DNA of 64,000 bases. Origin: Rhizoclosmatium globosum. Its lineage: Eukaryota > Chytridiomycota > Chytridiomycetes > Chytridiales > Chytriomycetaceae. Both the position numbers and the translations under genes were made by a program. The DNA is taken from assembly GCA_002104985.1 (NCBI GenBank), contig MCGO01000026.1:372001-436000 (forward strand), read 5' to 3'. Positions 38,902 through 47,459 of this stretch are shown here, in pieces (positions within the stretch are counted from its first letter, which is position 1; each line of letters opens with the position of its first letter). Below the pieces are notes generated by a model. The model had not been told where the DNA came from, did no database searches, and saw nothing but the letters and a program-made list of their open reading frames with translations.

Positions 38902-39789
38902 TTAAGTCAAAGTAATCTCCGCACAAAGTCCAACCCATCTGAGACTTTGACTACTCTTGGCGGCCAAAAACATTGGAACAGATCCATCTGCCAACTCGTT
39001 TGGATTCAAAATCACGAAATCTCCTTCCACATAATCTTTGTAGCTACCCTCTACTTCCTGAACAGCACTGATGGGCTCCAAGTTCTCGTGTCTCAAGATA
39101 TCGTATGATGTCTCAGTCAAGAGGGGAAGTGGAACTCGTGTCCAAACGTACGGATTGTAACCAATCGCTTTGAGAAGCTTTCCAGGAGTGAAGTCTTCAA
39201 TTTCTGGAACGAGGAATGGAACAACTGGGCCTCCGCCTTCACCGCCAACTTCAATTCGATCGAAATCAGTCGTCAATGTGGTACTAACGTACAACAAGTC
39301 CTTGAACAAACTGTACGCATTTTCTGTCTCTGGCCATACATCCACTTGCGATTCTCCTTTCTGGATGGCCGTCAAGAACCCATATTGACTTGGTCGGTAC
39401 AGAACACCACGATTTCCCAATTTATGCCACAATGCATACATTTCAGTCAAATACCTTGCCTCCTCTCCATCCTCATCCGTAAGACTCCCTCCAGCTTCAT
39501 CAAACGAGTCTCCAAACACCTCAGCGCCACGCTCCAGCTCATCATCATCAAACTCGACATAAATGCGAGACTCGTTGATGGATGCCTGTTCGCCGCTTCC
39601 GTTGTCGGAGAAGTCGAAGGTAGAAAGGATGAGCTGGCGCCATGAGCTTTGGTTGTGGGGATGCAAGATGGAGCGGAACTGTGTGCAAGTGGCAGCGAGC
39701 TGAAACAGGGACTTGGGATCGGCTCTTGCAACGGCCCGGACAATCATGCGGCGGCATTCAAGAGGGAGATTGGTAATGGCTGTTGACAT
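38902..39789 (-). CDS. F-box-like protein, left copy
   Basis: F-box proteins bring substrates to SCF ubiquitin ligases through Skp1. The N-terminus resembles an F-box: ITNLPLECRRMIVRAVA, DPKSLFQLAATCTQFRSIL and SSWRQLILSTFDF. The rest (about 240 residues) is not a known substrate-binding repeat; it has an acidic stretch (FDDDELERGAEVFGD) and blocks such as LGNRGVLYRPSQYGFLTA and SLRWVGLCAEITLT. I chose ATG 39789 (MSTAITNLPLE); the frame is open upstream to 39852, but the sequence before this Met differs more between copies. About 10 residue changes separate it from 57314-58201. No intron is seen. The F-box call is from pattern only. Confidence 0.65.
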   Translation of the reverse strand: MSTAITNLPLECRRMIVRAVARADPKSLFQLAATCTQFRSILHPHNQSSWRQLILSTFDFSDNGSGEQASINESRIYVEFDDDELERGAEVFGDSFDEAGGSLTDEDGEEARYLTEMYALWHKLGNRGVLYRPSQYGFLTAIQKGESQVDVWPETENAYSLFKDLLYVSTTLTTDFDRIEVGGEGGGPVVPFLVPEIEDFTPGKLLKAIGYNPYVWTRVPLPLLTETSYDILRHENLEPISAVQEVEGSYKDYVEGDFVILNPNELADGSVPMFLAAKSSQSLRWVGLCAEITLT

Positions 39790-39921
39790 CCTGACGCAAG
39801 TTTGAAGGAGGTTTTTGGTGAGAGATGAAACCGTCGGTGGGCTTGTGCACAAGAATATTAGTCAAATTTTGAGAAATACAATTCAATGGTTTATTGGAAA
39901 AATTAGAAAACAAAATCTTAA

Positions 39922-40713
39922 TCAAGCAACAACATAACCATTTTCGTCATCACTCGAAGGCAAACTAGTTTTCTCGGTAACAGCAGTAACCTTTTCAGCA
40001 ACCACGGGTCCTGCCTTGGTATCCTTAACACTGTTGACCACAACATTAACAACGCGACCATCACGTTCAACCTTTGGAATGACCACAGTCAAGATTCCAT
40101 CCTCCAACACTGCGCTAACCGCTCCCAAATCACCAAGTCTCGGAACAGTTACAGTCAACTCAACTGGCTTACGCGTCCCGTTCTTTCCTTCCACCTTGAT
40201 TTGTCTGAGATCATCGGTAACCGTGGTGGTCAACTGGGAACGAGAGAATCCTGGCACTTCGACAGTAAGAACGAATCGGGTTTGTTCAGTTGTGAATGTG
40301 TGGACTGGCGTGACTGGAGGAACAACTGGTGCTGTAGAGACTGAAGGTGCGGTAGTGGCTGAAGGTTGAACTGGTTGTTGTGGTTGACGAGGAGATTGGT
40401 GGAGGACTGAAGGGAGGAAGTCCAACTCGACTACTTGGAACTGTGGGAATAACTGATGAAAGGGGTGGGAAACAGAAGTAGGAGTGCTGGACCGGCGTTG
40501 GCATTGCGATGAATTTCCGGCTTTGAAAGGACAACTTCTTGTTTGCTGCTGAGAAGACTGGCAGTTGGTAGTGGTGCTCAAAGTTGGAGCAGACGTTGCA
40601 GCTTGAGCTGCATGGCACTTGACGCTGGACTGGATTCTTGAAATGACGAATTCACCAACCACCTTCACAAGGAAGAGTGTAAAGAGGATATCGAGGATTG
40701 CGAGTGAGAGCAT
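39922..40713 (-). CDS. Membrane-anchored small heat-shock protein A, left copy
   Basis: Small heat-shock proteins hold unfolding proteins in a soluble state. The alpha-crystallin-like domain is at the C-terminal half: FVLTVEVPGFSRSQLTT, DLRQIKVEGKN, LTVTVPRLGDLG and AVLEDGILTVVIPKVERD, where the GxLTVxxPK strand is diagnostic. The N-terminus MLSLAILDILFTLFLVKVVG is a strong hydrophobic segment, so the protein is probably anchored in the ER or another membrane; a signal peptide is the alternative. A Ser/Gln/Pro-rich linker with several Cys lies between. No intron. It differs from the right copy (56399-57181) by a few substitutions and a 3-residue indel in the linker. A heat-shock element and TATA box lie upstream. 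Confidence 0.8.
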   Translation of the reverse strand: MLSLAILDILFTLFLVKVVGEFVISRIQSSVKCHAAQAATSAPTLSTTTNCQSSQQQTRSCPFKAGNSSQCQRRSSTPTSVSHPFHQLFPQFQVVELDFLPSVLHQSPRQPQQPVQPSATTAPSVSTAPVVPPVTPVHTFTTEQTRFVLTVEVPGFSRSQLTTTVTDDLRQIKVEGKNGTRKPVELTVTVPRLGDLGAVSAVLEDGILTVVIPKVERDGRVVNVVVNSVKDTKAGPVVAEKVTAVTEKTSLPSSDDENGYVVA

Positions 40714-40780
40714 TTTGGTTGATGTGGACTAAAACAGGTAAAACTGATTTTTGGAAGAGAAATGGACACGTTTGATCCTG

Positions 40781-40788
40781 TTTATATA
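40781..40788 (-). promoter_or_regulatory. TATA box, sHSP-A left
   Basis: TATATAAA on the minus strand lies 67 bp upstream of the ATG. The right copy has the same box at the same distance. Confidence 0.75.
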
Positions 40789-40815
40789 CGATTTTTGGGT
40801 ATTCAATGGTGGTTG

Positions 40816-40829
40816 CCAGAATGTTCTGG
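40816..40829 (-). promoter_or_regulatory. Heat-shock element, sHSP-A left
   Basis: CCAGAATGTTCTGG holds two inverted GAA units (GAAnnTTC) inside a near-perfect dyad. It lies about 30 bp upstream of the TATA box and is conserved in the right arm. It fits HSF binding. Confidence 0.65.
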
Positions 40830-41094
40830 AGAAATGCTTTGATGACGTGGCTGTGCCACTCAACCAAGTTCAATTTGATGTCGATTTGAAATCCTATTCT
40901 TGCGCGTCTCTGACCAAGTTTCACCGCCTCAACATTACAATGAACTACAACATTTATTCATCAAGTATGCTTCAGGTACGTGTGAGAAAGAGTAACAGGA
41001 AAGGAATAAGAAAATGAGTGGCAAACAAATAACCAATGTCAGTAGCAATACCCAAACAACGTAAACTGTAAGGATATAAAAAGAGAACCCAATT

Positions 41095-41702
41095 CTATGC
41101 GTCGTCTTGATCTTCTTCTTCTTCATCACCATCCTCATCATCTTCATCCTCATTGTCATCATCAGAATCCGGCGACCCGTCATCTTCGACAATATTGACC
41201 TGAATATCAACATCAAAGTCGTCAAACACCTTCAGCTCTCTATTCATTCCCCTTTGCCGAGTTCTCAACGCCTTGATCAAATCCACACGAGCAGTAGCAT
41301 TGATTCCCAGTTCCGCATCCGTCTGCGCCAACACGCTCTTCCACGCAATCTGCAGCTTCTCAAAGAACCGCGTAAACTCCTTCGCCTGGAGATACACCTC
41401 CTGGTCGTGCAGCCAGCCCTCTGCATCGTAGTTCATGAAGACAAGGAGGCCCACGAGGATGCCCAGGGCGGCCTGGTGCTTTCCCTTGCGTGTTGTGAGG
41501 GTGACTGCGCGTTTGACGGAGGGAATTAAGTGGCGAACCAGATCTCGTTGTTGAGGGATGTGTTGCCGTGGTCCCAGTCGTCCTGGAGTGTGAAGATCTT
41601 GGTGGAGAGATCGTGGGCGGTGTGGTGGATAGCCTCAGCCATGAAGGATGGTGGCTTGGCAGTGGTGGTTGTGGTAGTGGTGGCGGTAGAAGCTGTGAGC
41701 AT
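41095..41702 (-). pseudogene. Frameshifted copy of acidic-tailed unknown gene, left arm
   Basis: The right-arm copy (55403-56017) is one intact ORF. Here the frame reads MLTASTATTTTTTT ... NNEIWFAT and stops at about 41528, because one C is missing from a CCC run (TTCGCCACTT here, TTCGCCCACTT on the right, near 41534). After the lesion the other frame continues with LIPSVKRAVTLTTRKG and the acidic tail almost unchanged, so the break is recent or is a base-call error. The N-terminal fragment would be about 58 residues. A short intron could hide the shift, but I see no donor and acceptor pair, and the intact copy needs none. Confidence 0.75.
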
Positions 41703-42044
41703 AATTGGAGTGTGACTTGGTGTCCGGATATTTGGCACTTTACTACAACCAACTCTGGCGATCAAATAAAGTATTCATTAATCGGTTTATTTGATATTAG
41801 GTATACTTTTGGCTATTTATTCGTGCTGTCACTGTTTAGTCCTTAATTTGAGAGGGTTAATGCATCAAGTGAACACAGGTGGGAGACAGTTTGGAAGGGG
41901 TCAATGCAAGAAGACGACACTGATAGATCGTGATGGAAGTATTTTCAGAACCACGTCAGTTCCACGTAGCACTCAATTTGGAATGACGCGTATTCTTGGT
42001 GAGGCTGAAATTGATTTGATATGCACCAACTGATTTGAAACCAA

Positions 42045-42055
42045 GAACATTCCAG
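42045..42055 (+). promoter_or_regulatory. Heat-shock element, sHSP-B left
   Basis: GAACATTCCAG provides three alternating GAA-type units (GAA, TTC, G). It lies about 20 bp upstream of the TATA box and is conserved in the right arm. Confidence 0.65.
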
Positions 42056-42075
42056 CAATTTGTGGACCGGAAACA

Positions 42076-42083
42076 TATAAATA
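42076..42083 (+). promoter_or_regulatory. TATA box, sHSP-B left
   Basis: TATAAATA lies about 64 bp upstream of the ATG at 42147. Confidence 0.75.
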
Positions 42084-42146
42084 CGGGCCATAGAAACACA
42101 CAAGAATCCCATTATACTACTCAGTAAACTCTTTCAAGCCAAAGAC

Positions 42147-42842
42147 ATGTTCTTCCTTGCGATCCTCGACATCTTCTTCACACTCTTTGTTGTGAAGCTC
42201 ATTGCCGGCTTCTTCTTTTCAAGAATCCATTCTCGGTCCAGATGGCAGTGTGGTTCTGCATCAGCTAGTGACAACTGCCAGTCACAATCTCAACCAAAGC
42301 CATGGTCGTGCAAGTCGTCTGCACAAACCAACTCCAGTGGCCAATGTTCTCGACGTGAGACTCCCTTTGGCCACCACGGCCAGCATCCATTCCGTCATTT
42401 CTTCCAGTCTCCAGCGTTCCAGGTCTTTGAGTTTGAATTCCAGCCACAACAACAAACTACACCAGTTCGTGATCAGCCACAACCAGTTCCAACTGCCACA
42501 CAGCCAACCGTGGTAGTACCTATAACACCAGTCCATACATTCAAGAGTGAGGACAAGCAATTTGTTCTCAGTGTTGAAGTTCCAGGATTCTCTCGTTCTC
42601 AGTTGACCACGACTATAACTGATGATCTCAGACAAATCAAGGTGGAAGGCAAGAACGAGACGCGTAAGCCAGTTGAGTTGACTGTGATTGTTCCCAGACT
42701 TGGTGATTTGGGAGGAGTGAATGCAGTGCTGGAGGATGGAATCTTGACAGTGGTTATTCCAAAGGTTGAGAGAGATGGAAGAATTGTGACTGTGGGAAGT
42801 GCTGGTAAGGCAACGGGAGATGACGGATATGTTGTTGCTTGA
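42147..42842 (+). CDS. Membrane-anchored small heat-shock protein B, left copy
   Basis: This is a paralogue of sHSP-A with the same plan: hydrophobic N-terminus (MFFLAILDIFFTLFVVKLIA), a Ser/Gln/Cys-rich linker (DNCQSQSQPKPWSCKSS), then an alpha-crystallin-like domain (FVLSVEVPGFSRSQLTTT, LTVIVPRLGDLG, VLEDGILTVVIPKVERD). The C-terminus GDDGYVVA parallels ENGYVVA in sHSP-A; a shared tail of this kind may be a sorting or interaction signal. 231 residues, no intron. It differs from the right copy (54260-54955) at about 7 residues. The crystallin-like domain is nearly the same in sHSP-A and sHSP-B, while the linker is not. Confidence 0.8.
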   Translation: MFFLAILDIFFTLFVVKLIAGFFFSRIHSRSRWQCGSASASDNCQSQSQPKPWSCKSSAQTNSSGQCSRRETPFGHHGQHPFRHFFQSPAFQVFEFEFQPQQQTTPVRDQPQPVPTATQPTVVVPITPVHTFKSEDKQFVLSVEVPGFSRSQLTTTITDDLRQIKVEGKNETRKPVELTVIVPRLGDLGGVNAVLEDGILTVVIPKVERDGRIVTVGSAGKATGDDGYVVA

Positions 42843-43254
42843 TTTCGTTGTTCTTCGGGTCCTCATGTTATTATCTTATTTCTAGTTTGAATACAATCTC
42901 TTATGTGTACGCTGCCATATATTATTCTCTAATTTGAGTTTTTGTTGTTGCTTGTGGGCTCACCCCTCATTCTAAGTGACTTTCATATCTCAAGCTCACG
43001 GCCAGATACCCAAACCACTAAGGTTCTCCCCAAACCTTATGTCTCCTTCGCTTATCTCACGGTTGCGGTCGATTGGAAGGCAATTGTGTCATTGGGCAAT
43101 TGCAAGTCAGGGGTTGAGCAATTGACAACAACCAGATATGGCTTCATATTCATAATGAATTCAATCACTGGGAAATTGAAATGTACACAAGAAACACAAA
43201 TATATTTGACTAGATACAATGACAGAATAAAGAAAATAACATGAAACAGATGCA
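42843..43254. other. Inner edge of left arm and spacer start
   Basis: Similarity to the right arm ends at about 42917. The remaining 340 bp up to the SVF1 stop is unique; I see no gene, terminal repeat or RNA in it. Confidence 0.5.
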
Positions 43255-44540
43255 TTATTCCTTGCAAAGGAATGAGCACTCAATAAAAGCATTGCCCTCA
43301 ATTTCCTCCGTCTCGCCGTTTATAGTAACCTTGGCAACCACATCCTGTTCGTACCACAAGAAGAGGAATGGAGCAGTAATGAAAGTCTGGATAAACTTTC
43401 TGAGAAGGTAAGGAAGTTCAGCAAGGACATCAATAGTGTCCAGCTTGTGCTTCAAGACAGTACCCAGCTCGACAGACACGTCCAAGTTGTCATCCACAGT
43501 CTTTCCAGCCCAGGAGACAAAGATTTGAGTTGGAATCTCGTAGTGCGACACAGGGTCGAGAACCTTTTGAACATGTACAGCACGGTTGTTTGACAAGGCA
43601 GCAATAGTGCGACCGTTGCGGACAAGACAACCTTGACTGACAATGTTGACATCAGACTGGTTCTTTTGGGGCATTTCGAACTAGAGGTCCAAAGTTAGTC
43701 CCCTAACACTGTCGCAATATTATACAAACCTCATAAAGCATCAAAGCATCCTTCTCACTCTGGAAGTTGATAAAGTTCCACTTAGCAGCACTCTGAGGCT
43801 TCACTTGAAGCGCGTGGTGAAACAATCCCTGGCCCTTGCCAACCTCCACAGAGCGACCCAAACACATCATGGTTCCCTCAACAGTAGCCTTTGGCATAAA
43901 CTGCGCCTGCACGAATCCGTCCTTGGGACCCTTTCCAAACACAACACGTCCATCCCCAATCTTGAAAGCAGGTTCCAAAGGAGTATACACAACATCAATC
44001 ATCGTTTCTTTTGACAAAACAAACTTGACGGCGTAGCCACGCGTTTCAGGGTTGTATGTAATAGCCATTTCCTCGCCACAAGATGCAGAAAGGTTGTTGT
44101 TTGAAAGCTTGAAAGCAGAGGATGTGTGGTTGATCGTCTTTCCATCCTTGGTTCCATCAGGAAGGTAGATACGACAAGTAAGCTATCGTTGAAGTGATTA
44201 GTGTTTTTTTCATGGGGAGTTCGGACAAGGGTGGGTGAACCACACTACTCACTCCAACATTCGGACTCAATCCAAGGGTCGAGTACGCCATTTGCACAAA
44301 GGCAAACACACCACCCTCAAGGGCCATGTAAAAGGTCATGGTTTCAGTCGCGCCAGAGCCCATCATCTGCCACTTGAGGTCCTCTTCAGTTGCGGTATTC
44401 TTTGCGGTGGAAGGAAGAACATCGCTGCGGAGGAAGGATCCGGGCTCTGGGTTTGGCAGGGCAAGTACTTGTTTCTTGAGAGCTGCAACGTTGGAAACGA
44501 CGTTGTCAGTGACAGCAGATTTCTTTCCCCAGCCGAGCAT
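43255..44540 (-). CDS. SVF1: Survival factor 1 (Svf1) family protein
   Basis: Svf1 proteins are lipocalin-like and work in ceramide transport and in survival of oxidative and cold stress. The start MLGWGKKSAVTDNVVSN is followed by LKWQMMGSGATETMTFYM and FAFVQMAYSTLGLSPNVG. After an intron (about 44180-44250) come SSAFKLSNNNLSASCGEE, then GLFHHALQVKPQSAAKWNF, the family hallmark (N-terminal lipocalin-like half), and after a second intron (about 43683-43730) the C-terminal half ending EIEGNAFIECSFLCKE. About 385 residues, as usual for the family. It lies in the unique spacer between the inverted-repeat arms. Confidence 0.9.
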
Positions 44541-44978
44541 TTTGTTGTTTGTTGAAGTATTAGAGAGTGTTTGAGAGATAGTTCAATTGTGTTTGAAAAC
44601 GCGGTGGAATTTATGGTGGGTCCATTTGCTTTCGAATATGCTGTGCAAGGGGTCAAGCAAGCGGACAATCCGCATGAATGAACTCTGGCGGGACTTTATC
44701 TAATTCGTTCCACAAATTAAGATAAATAAACGATAGGAAAAGAAGAAGAAGATGGAGAAGGAGAATACTGAACGATCAAGAAAAAAATAATAGTTAATTC
44801 TGGATAGAATATCTCATTTTCTATTTTGGTTTATTTCAATAAATAAAGAGAGAGAAGAGAAGAGATAGACATACGAACGCCAAAACCATTCCTCCTCCTT
44901 TCAAAAACGACAAATACTCCATCCACAAACCCAAACAAAAAGGAAAATGCTGCAAAGAGGGAGCGAACGGAACAATAA
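44541..44978. other. 438 bp between SVF1 and the RanBP-domain-like gene
   Basis: SVF1 promoter side and 3' flank of the next gene. AT-rich with AATAAA-type signals near 44839 and a purine-rich tract on the plus strand (about 44845-44870). No gene seen. Confidence 0.5.
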
Positions 44979-47424
44979 TCATGAAACCATTCGGATCTTG
45001 TTGACAAAGTCACTTGCTAGCTGCGACGACTTTGTCTAAACGAAAAATAAGAAACCAGCAGTTAGTTCCAAAACAAAACAACGTGTCGCTTACCCGAATA
45101 ATAAATACACAATGCCCACCACTCTCTTGACGACTCCGTTTCCCCAAATTAGAATCACAAATGGAATCTTCCTCGTTCTTCACGCAAAGCCTCACATTCC
45201 CTCCATCACACGTCACAATCTTCAACGCTTTCCGTAACACGATATTCAACACTTTATCGTCAGTTTCGTCGTCATACATCACTACAAAAAAAAATAGGTC
45301 TGTTAAGACGGATGGAAGAAAAACCATTCAGACCAACAACTCACCAAGACGTCCAGTCCCACTCATCCCGCCAACAGACTTCAGGGCAAGAGTCCCAACT
45401 GCACATTCCAGTTTGCCGTCAGGGAACTTCTCATCAATCGAATACAACGCCGCAGTTGTCTAATAATATGAAGAAGGCGGAGGAAAAAGATGATACGAAT
45501 GGAAAGGGACGTGATTGAACAAAATGAGAAGTCGCATCGATCGAAGTTAATAACAGAGTAGAAAAAAACAGGCAAAAATAAGGATTGATGGGGTACAAAG
45601 CAATGGATAAATTTGAGAGAATGTGAAGTGGGAAGGAAAGGAATTGGTTAGTACTGGTGAAACGAGAAAGAAAGGTCAAGAAAACAGCGAAAAAGACCTT
45701 TAGTAACGTTGACTCTTTCTGTGGGATAGGTGCTAACGCTGCTGCTTCCTGCGTTTCCTTTAAAAAGGACGTTGTGGGTGCGTGGGCGACATTATGAGTG
45801 GCTGCTGAATTTTCTGCTGAGTGTGGAAGTGCTACACTAATATCAGCTGCTTTAGTCAGCGGTTGTTCAATTGGGTTCGAAAAATTAGCATTTGATGGAG
45901 GAGACGACAGTGCCTGCGAATATTGCTGATGTTGGTGAGATTGAGCTTCGTGCAATATCTGTTGGTGTTGTTGTTGATGCTGATGGAGATGCTGATGTTG
46001 TTGCGGGTATTGAGGAAACATGGGCATAACGGGAACTTGTTGAGAATTCCAGGACGCATATAACTGTGATCCTGATATGACACTGGGCGTAGACAAGGGA
46101 TTCGTTGGGGCTGCTGGGAAATGGTTGGGCATCATGACGGGTATTGGTATTGTTTCGTGACCAGAGTCCGAAGGGGTATTTTTCAGCTGAATTGCCGTAC
46201 TCTGGTTGAGCTCGATAATTTCCTGTTCCGTATTTGAGACGAAACGATGTTGAAACAGCCAAAAAATGCACTTACTTCATCGTCCCTTTTCTCTGATTCC
46301 ATTTCGCCTTTCATGCCTCGTTCACAAACGACAGGTTCCGTACGCGTTACAGCAACTTGATTTTGTGGTTGAGGATTCGAATTGAGAAAAGAATCGTCAT
46401 TTAAAGCGGAGGATATGTCCGTGTTGGAATCGGAGCAAATTGTATCCAACTTTTGACACTGGGGCTGTTCACACTGAGGGCTGGAATCACTGGCAATGGA
46501 AACCAGATTTTCGCCTTTGCTTTCTGCGAGAGGAGGGGTGTCCAGTTTTGGAGAACTACTCGAACTTGTTGATTTGCGAGATGTATCGGACGGATTACAA
46601 GAGAGACGCTTCTTTTTCGCTTTTCGTTCTTCCTTTCGGTTAGCCTAGCAGAAAGAAATTAGAAGAATGAAGGAGGAAGTGAGTGAGTCATTCAAGAAAT
46701 TCGTCTTGTCAGTTGTCATCCCCCTTTCCTCCACGAAATATTCCCACAGATATGATGCCATTTCGGATTCAATGGATAATATAATTTTTGAATGCCATTA
46801 ATTGCTGCCGCGTTCTTGATTGTTCCTGTCACGATAGACCCATTCCTCTCATTGGTCGTAACTGTAATGACAAAAACACTCACAGCACGCTCAATATCGT
46901 CCAGGAGAGCCACCATATCTTTCATTTGAGAGCGTTCATTGGCACGCAGAGCATCAACGTGAGAAATGTAAGCAATGAGAGAAGCCAGTTGAAGCTTTGC
47001 AGATTTGAGGTCAGAGGGAGGAGGAAGCAGTAGAGCATCCTTCATATTGTTTTGTAATGAGACAGGAAGAATAAGAAACAGATAAAGGGGGTTAGTATTG
47101 CTGGAGAAGAGGAAAGAAGCTTAGCGAACCTTTAGCGAATTGACAGTAAGGTTTTGAGCAGCGCCCGCCGCCGAATCCAATGAATTTGCCTTAACTGAGC
47201 ACAGTGGACACGAAGCAGCGCGGTCTTTGAGGGATTTGAGCTCTGACGTTGCGCGGGTTAAATCCAGTTTTGTGCGCAGCAACGAGCTCCGCAGATCAGC
47301 CACTTCCTGTTGATAAGTAGGTGCATCTGATTAGATTGGAGCTAGATAGCACATGGCACGGTACCTTCTGTAGCGTAGTCGATGCTGGTGGTGGTTGTGG
47401 TGGTGGTGGCAGCGAACTGAGCAT
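44979..47424 (-). CDS. Coiled-coil, Gln-rich protein with C-terminal Ran-binding-domain-like fold
   Basis: The first exon MLSSLPPPPQPPPASTTLQK joins, across an intron (about 47365-47304), to a coiled coil (LRSSLLRTKLDLTRATSELK) with a CPLC pair, then KSAKLQLASLIAYISHVDAL. A basic stretch (NRKEERKAKKKRLSCN) could be a nuclear signal. A His/Gln-rich low-complexity region follows. The C-terminal part, joined over three introns, reads ALYSIDEKFPDGKLEC, VGTLALKSVGG, GRLVMYDDETDDKVLN, then HCVFIIR and, after an intron, SQLASDFVNKIRMVS. This order (Lys-Leu strand, GxGxL, RLVM, VLN, final helix) is like RanBD1 of Nup50/Nup2 nucleoporins, but weakly; a PH-like fold of another type is possible. Its ATG lies 35 bp from the CEP76 ATG. 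Confidence 0.5.
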
Positions 47425-47459
47425 GTCTTTGAACCAGTTTAAACCAAAAACAAAAAGAC
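47425..47459. promoter_or_regulatory. 35 bp bidirectional start region (RanBP-like gene / CEP76)
   Basis: Only 35 bp separate the ATGs of two divergent genes. The 5' leaders must be very short or must overlap the neighbour's first exon. Confidence 0.55.

Larger units (their letters stand above)
40714..41094. other. Promoter of sHSP-A (left) and 3' end of the broken gene
   Basis: This 381 bp holds the sHSP-A promoter elements (TATA and heat-shock element, listed separately) and the 3' flank of the frameshifted gene. Nothing else is seen. Confidence 0.6.
41703..42146. other. Divergent intergenic region between unknown gene and sHSP-B (left)
   Basis: This 444 bp contains the sHSP-B promoter elements near its right end. 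The matching region in the right arm carries an extra stretch of several tens of bases near 55240. No gene is seen. Confidence 0.5.
38890..42917. repeat. Left arm of large inverted repeat (about 4.0 kb)
   Basis: The arm matches, in reverse complement, 54184-58213 over its whole length, including four genes, their promoters and intergenic sequence. Similarity fades near 38890 (just past the HMG-box 2 stop) and near 42917. The arms differ by scattered substitutions and small indels, for example one base at about 41534 and an insertion of several tens of bases near 55240. Protein differences are about 3 percent. Confidence 0.95.
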
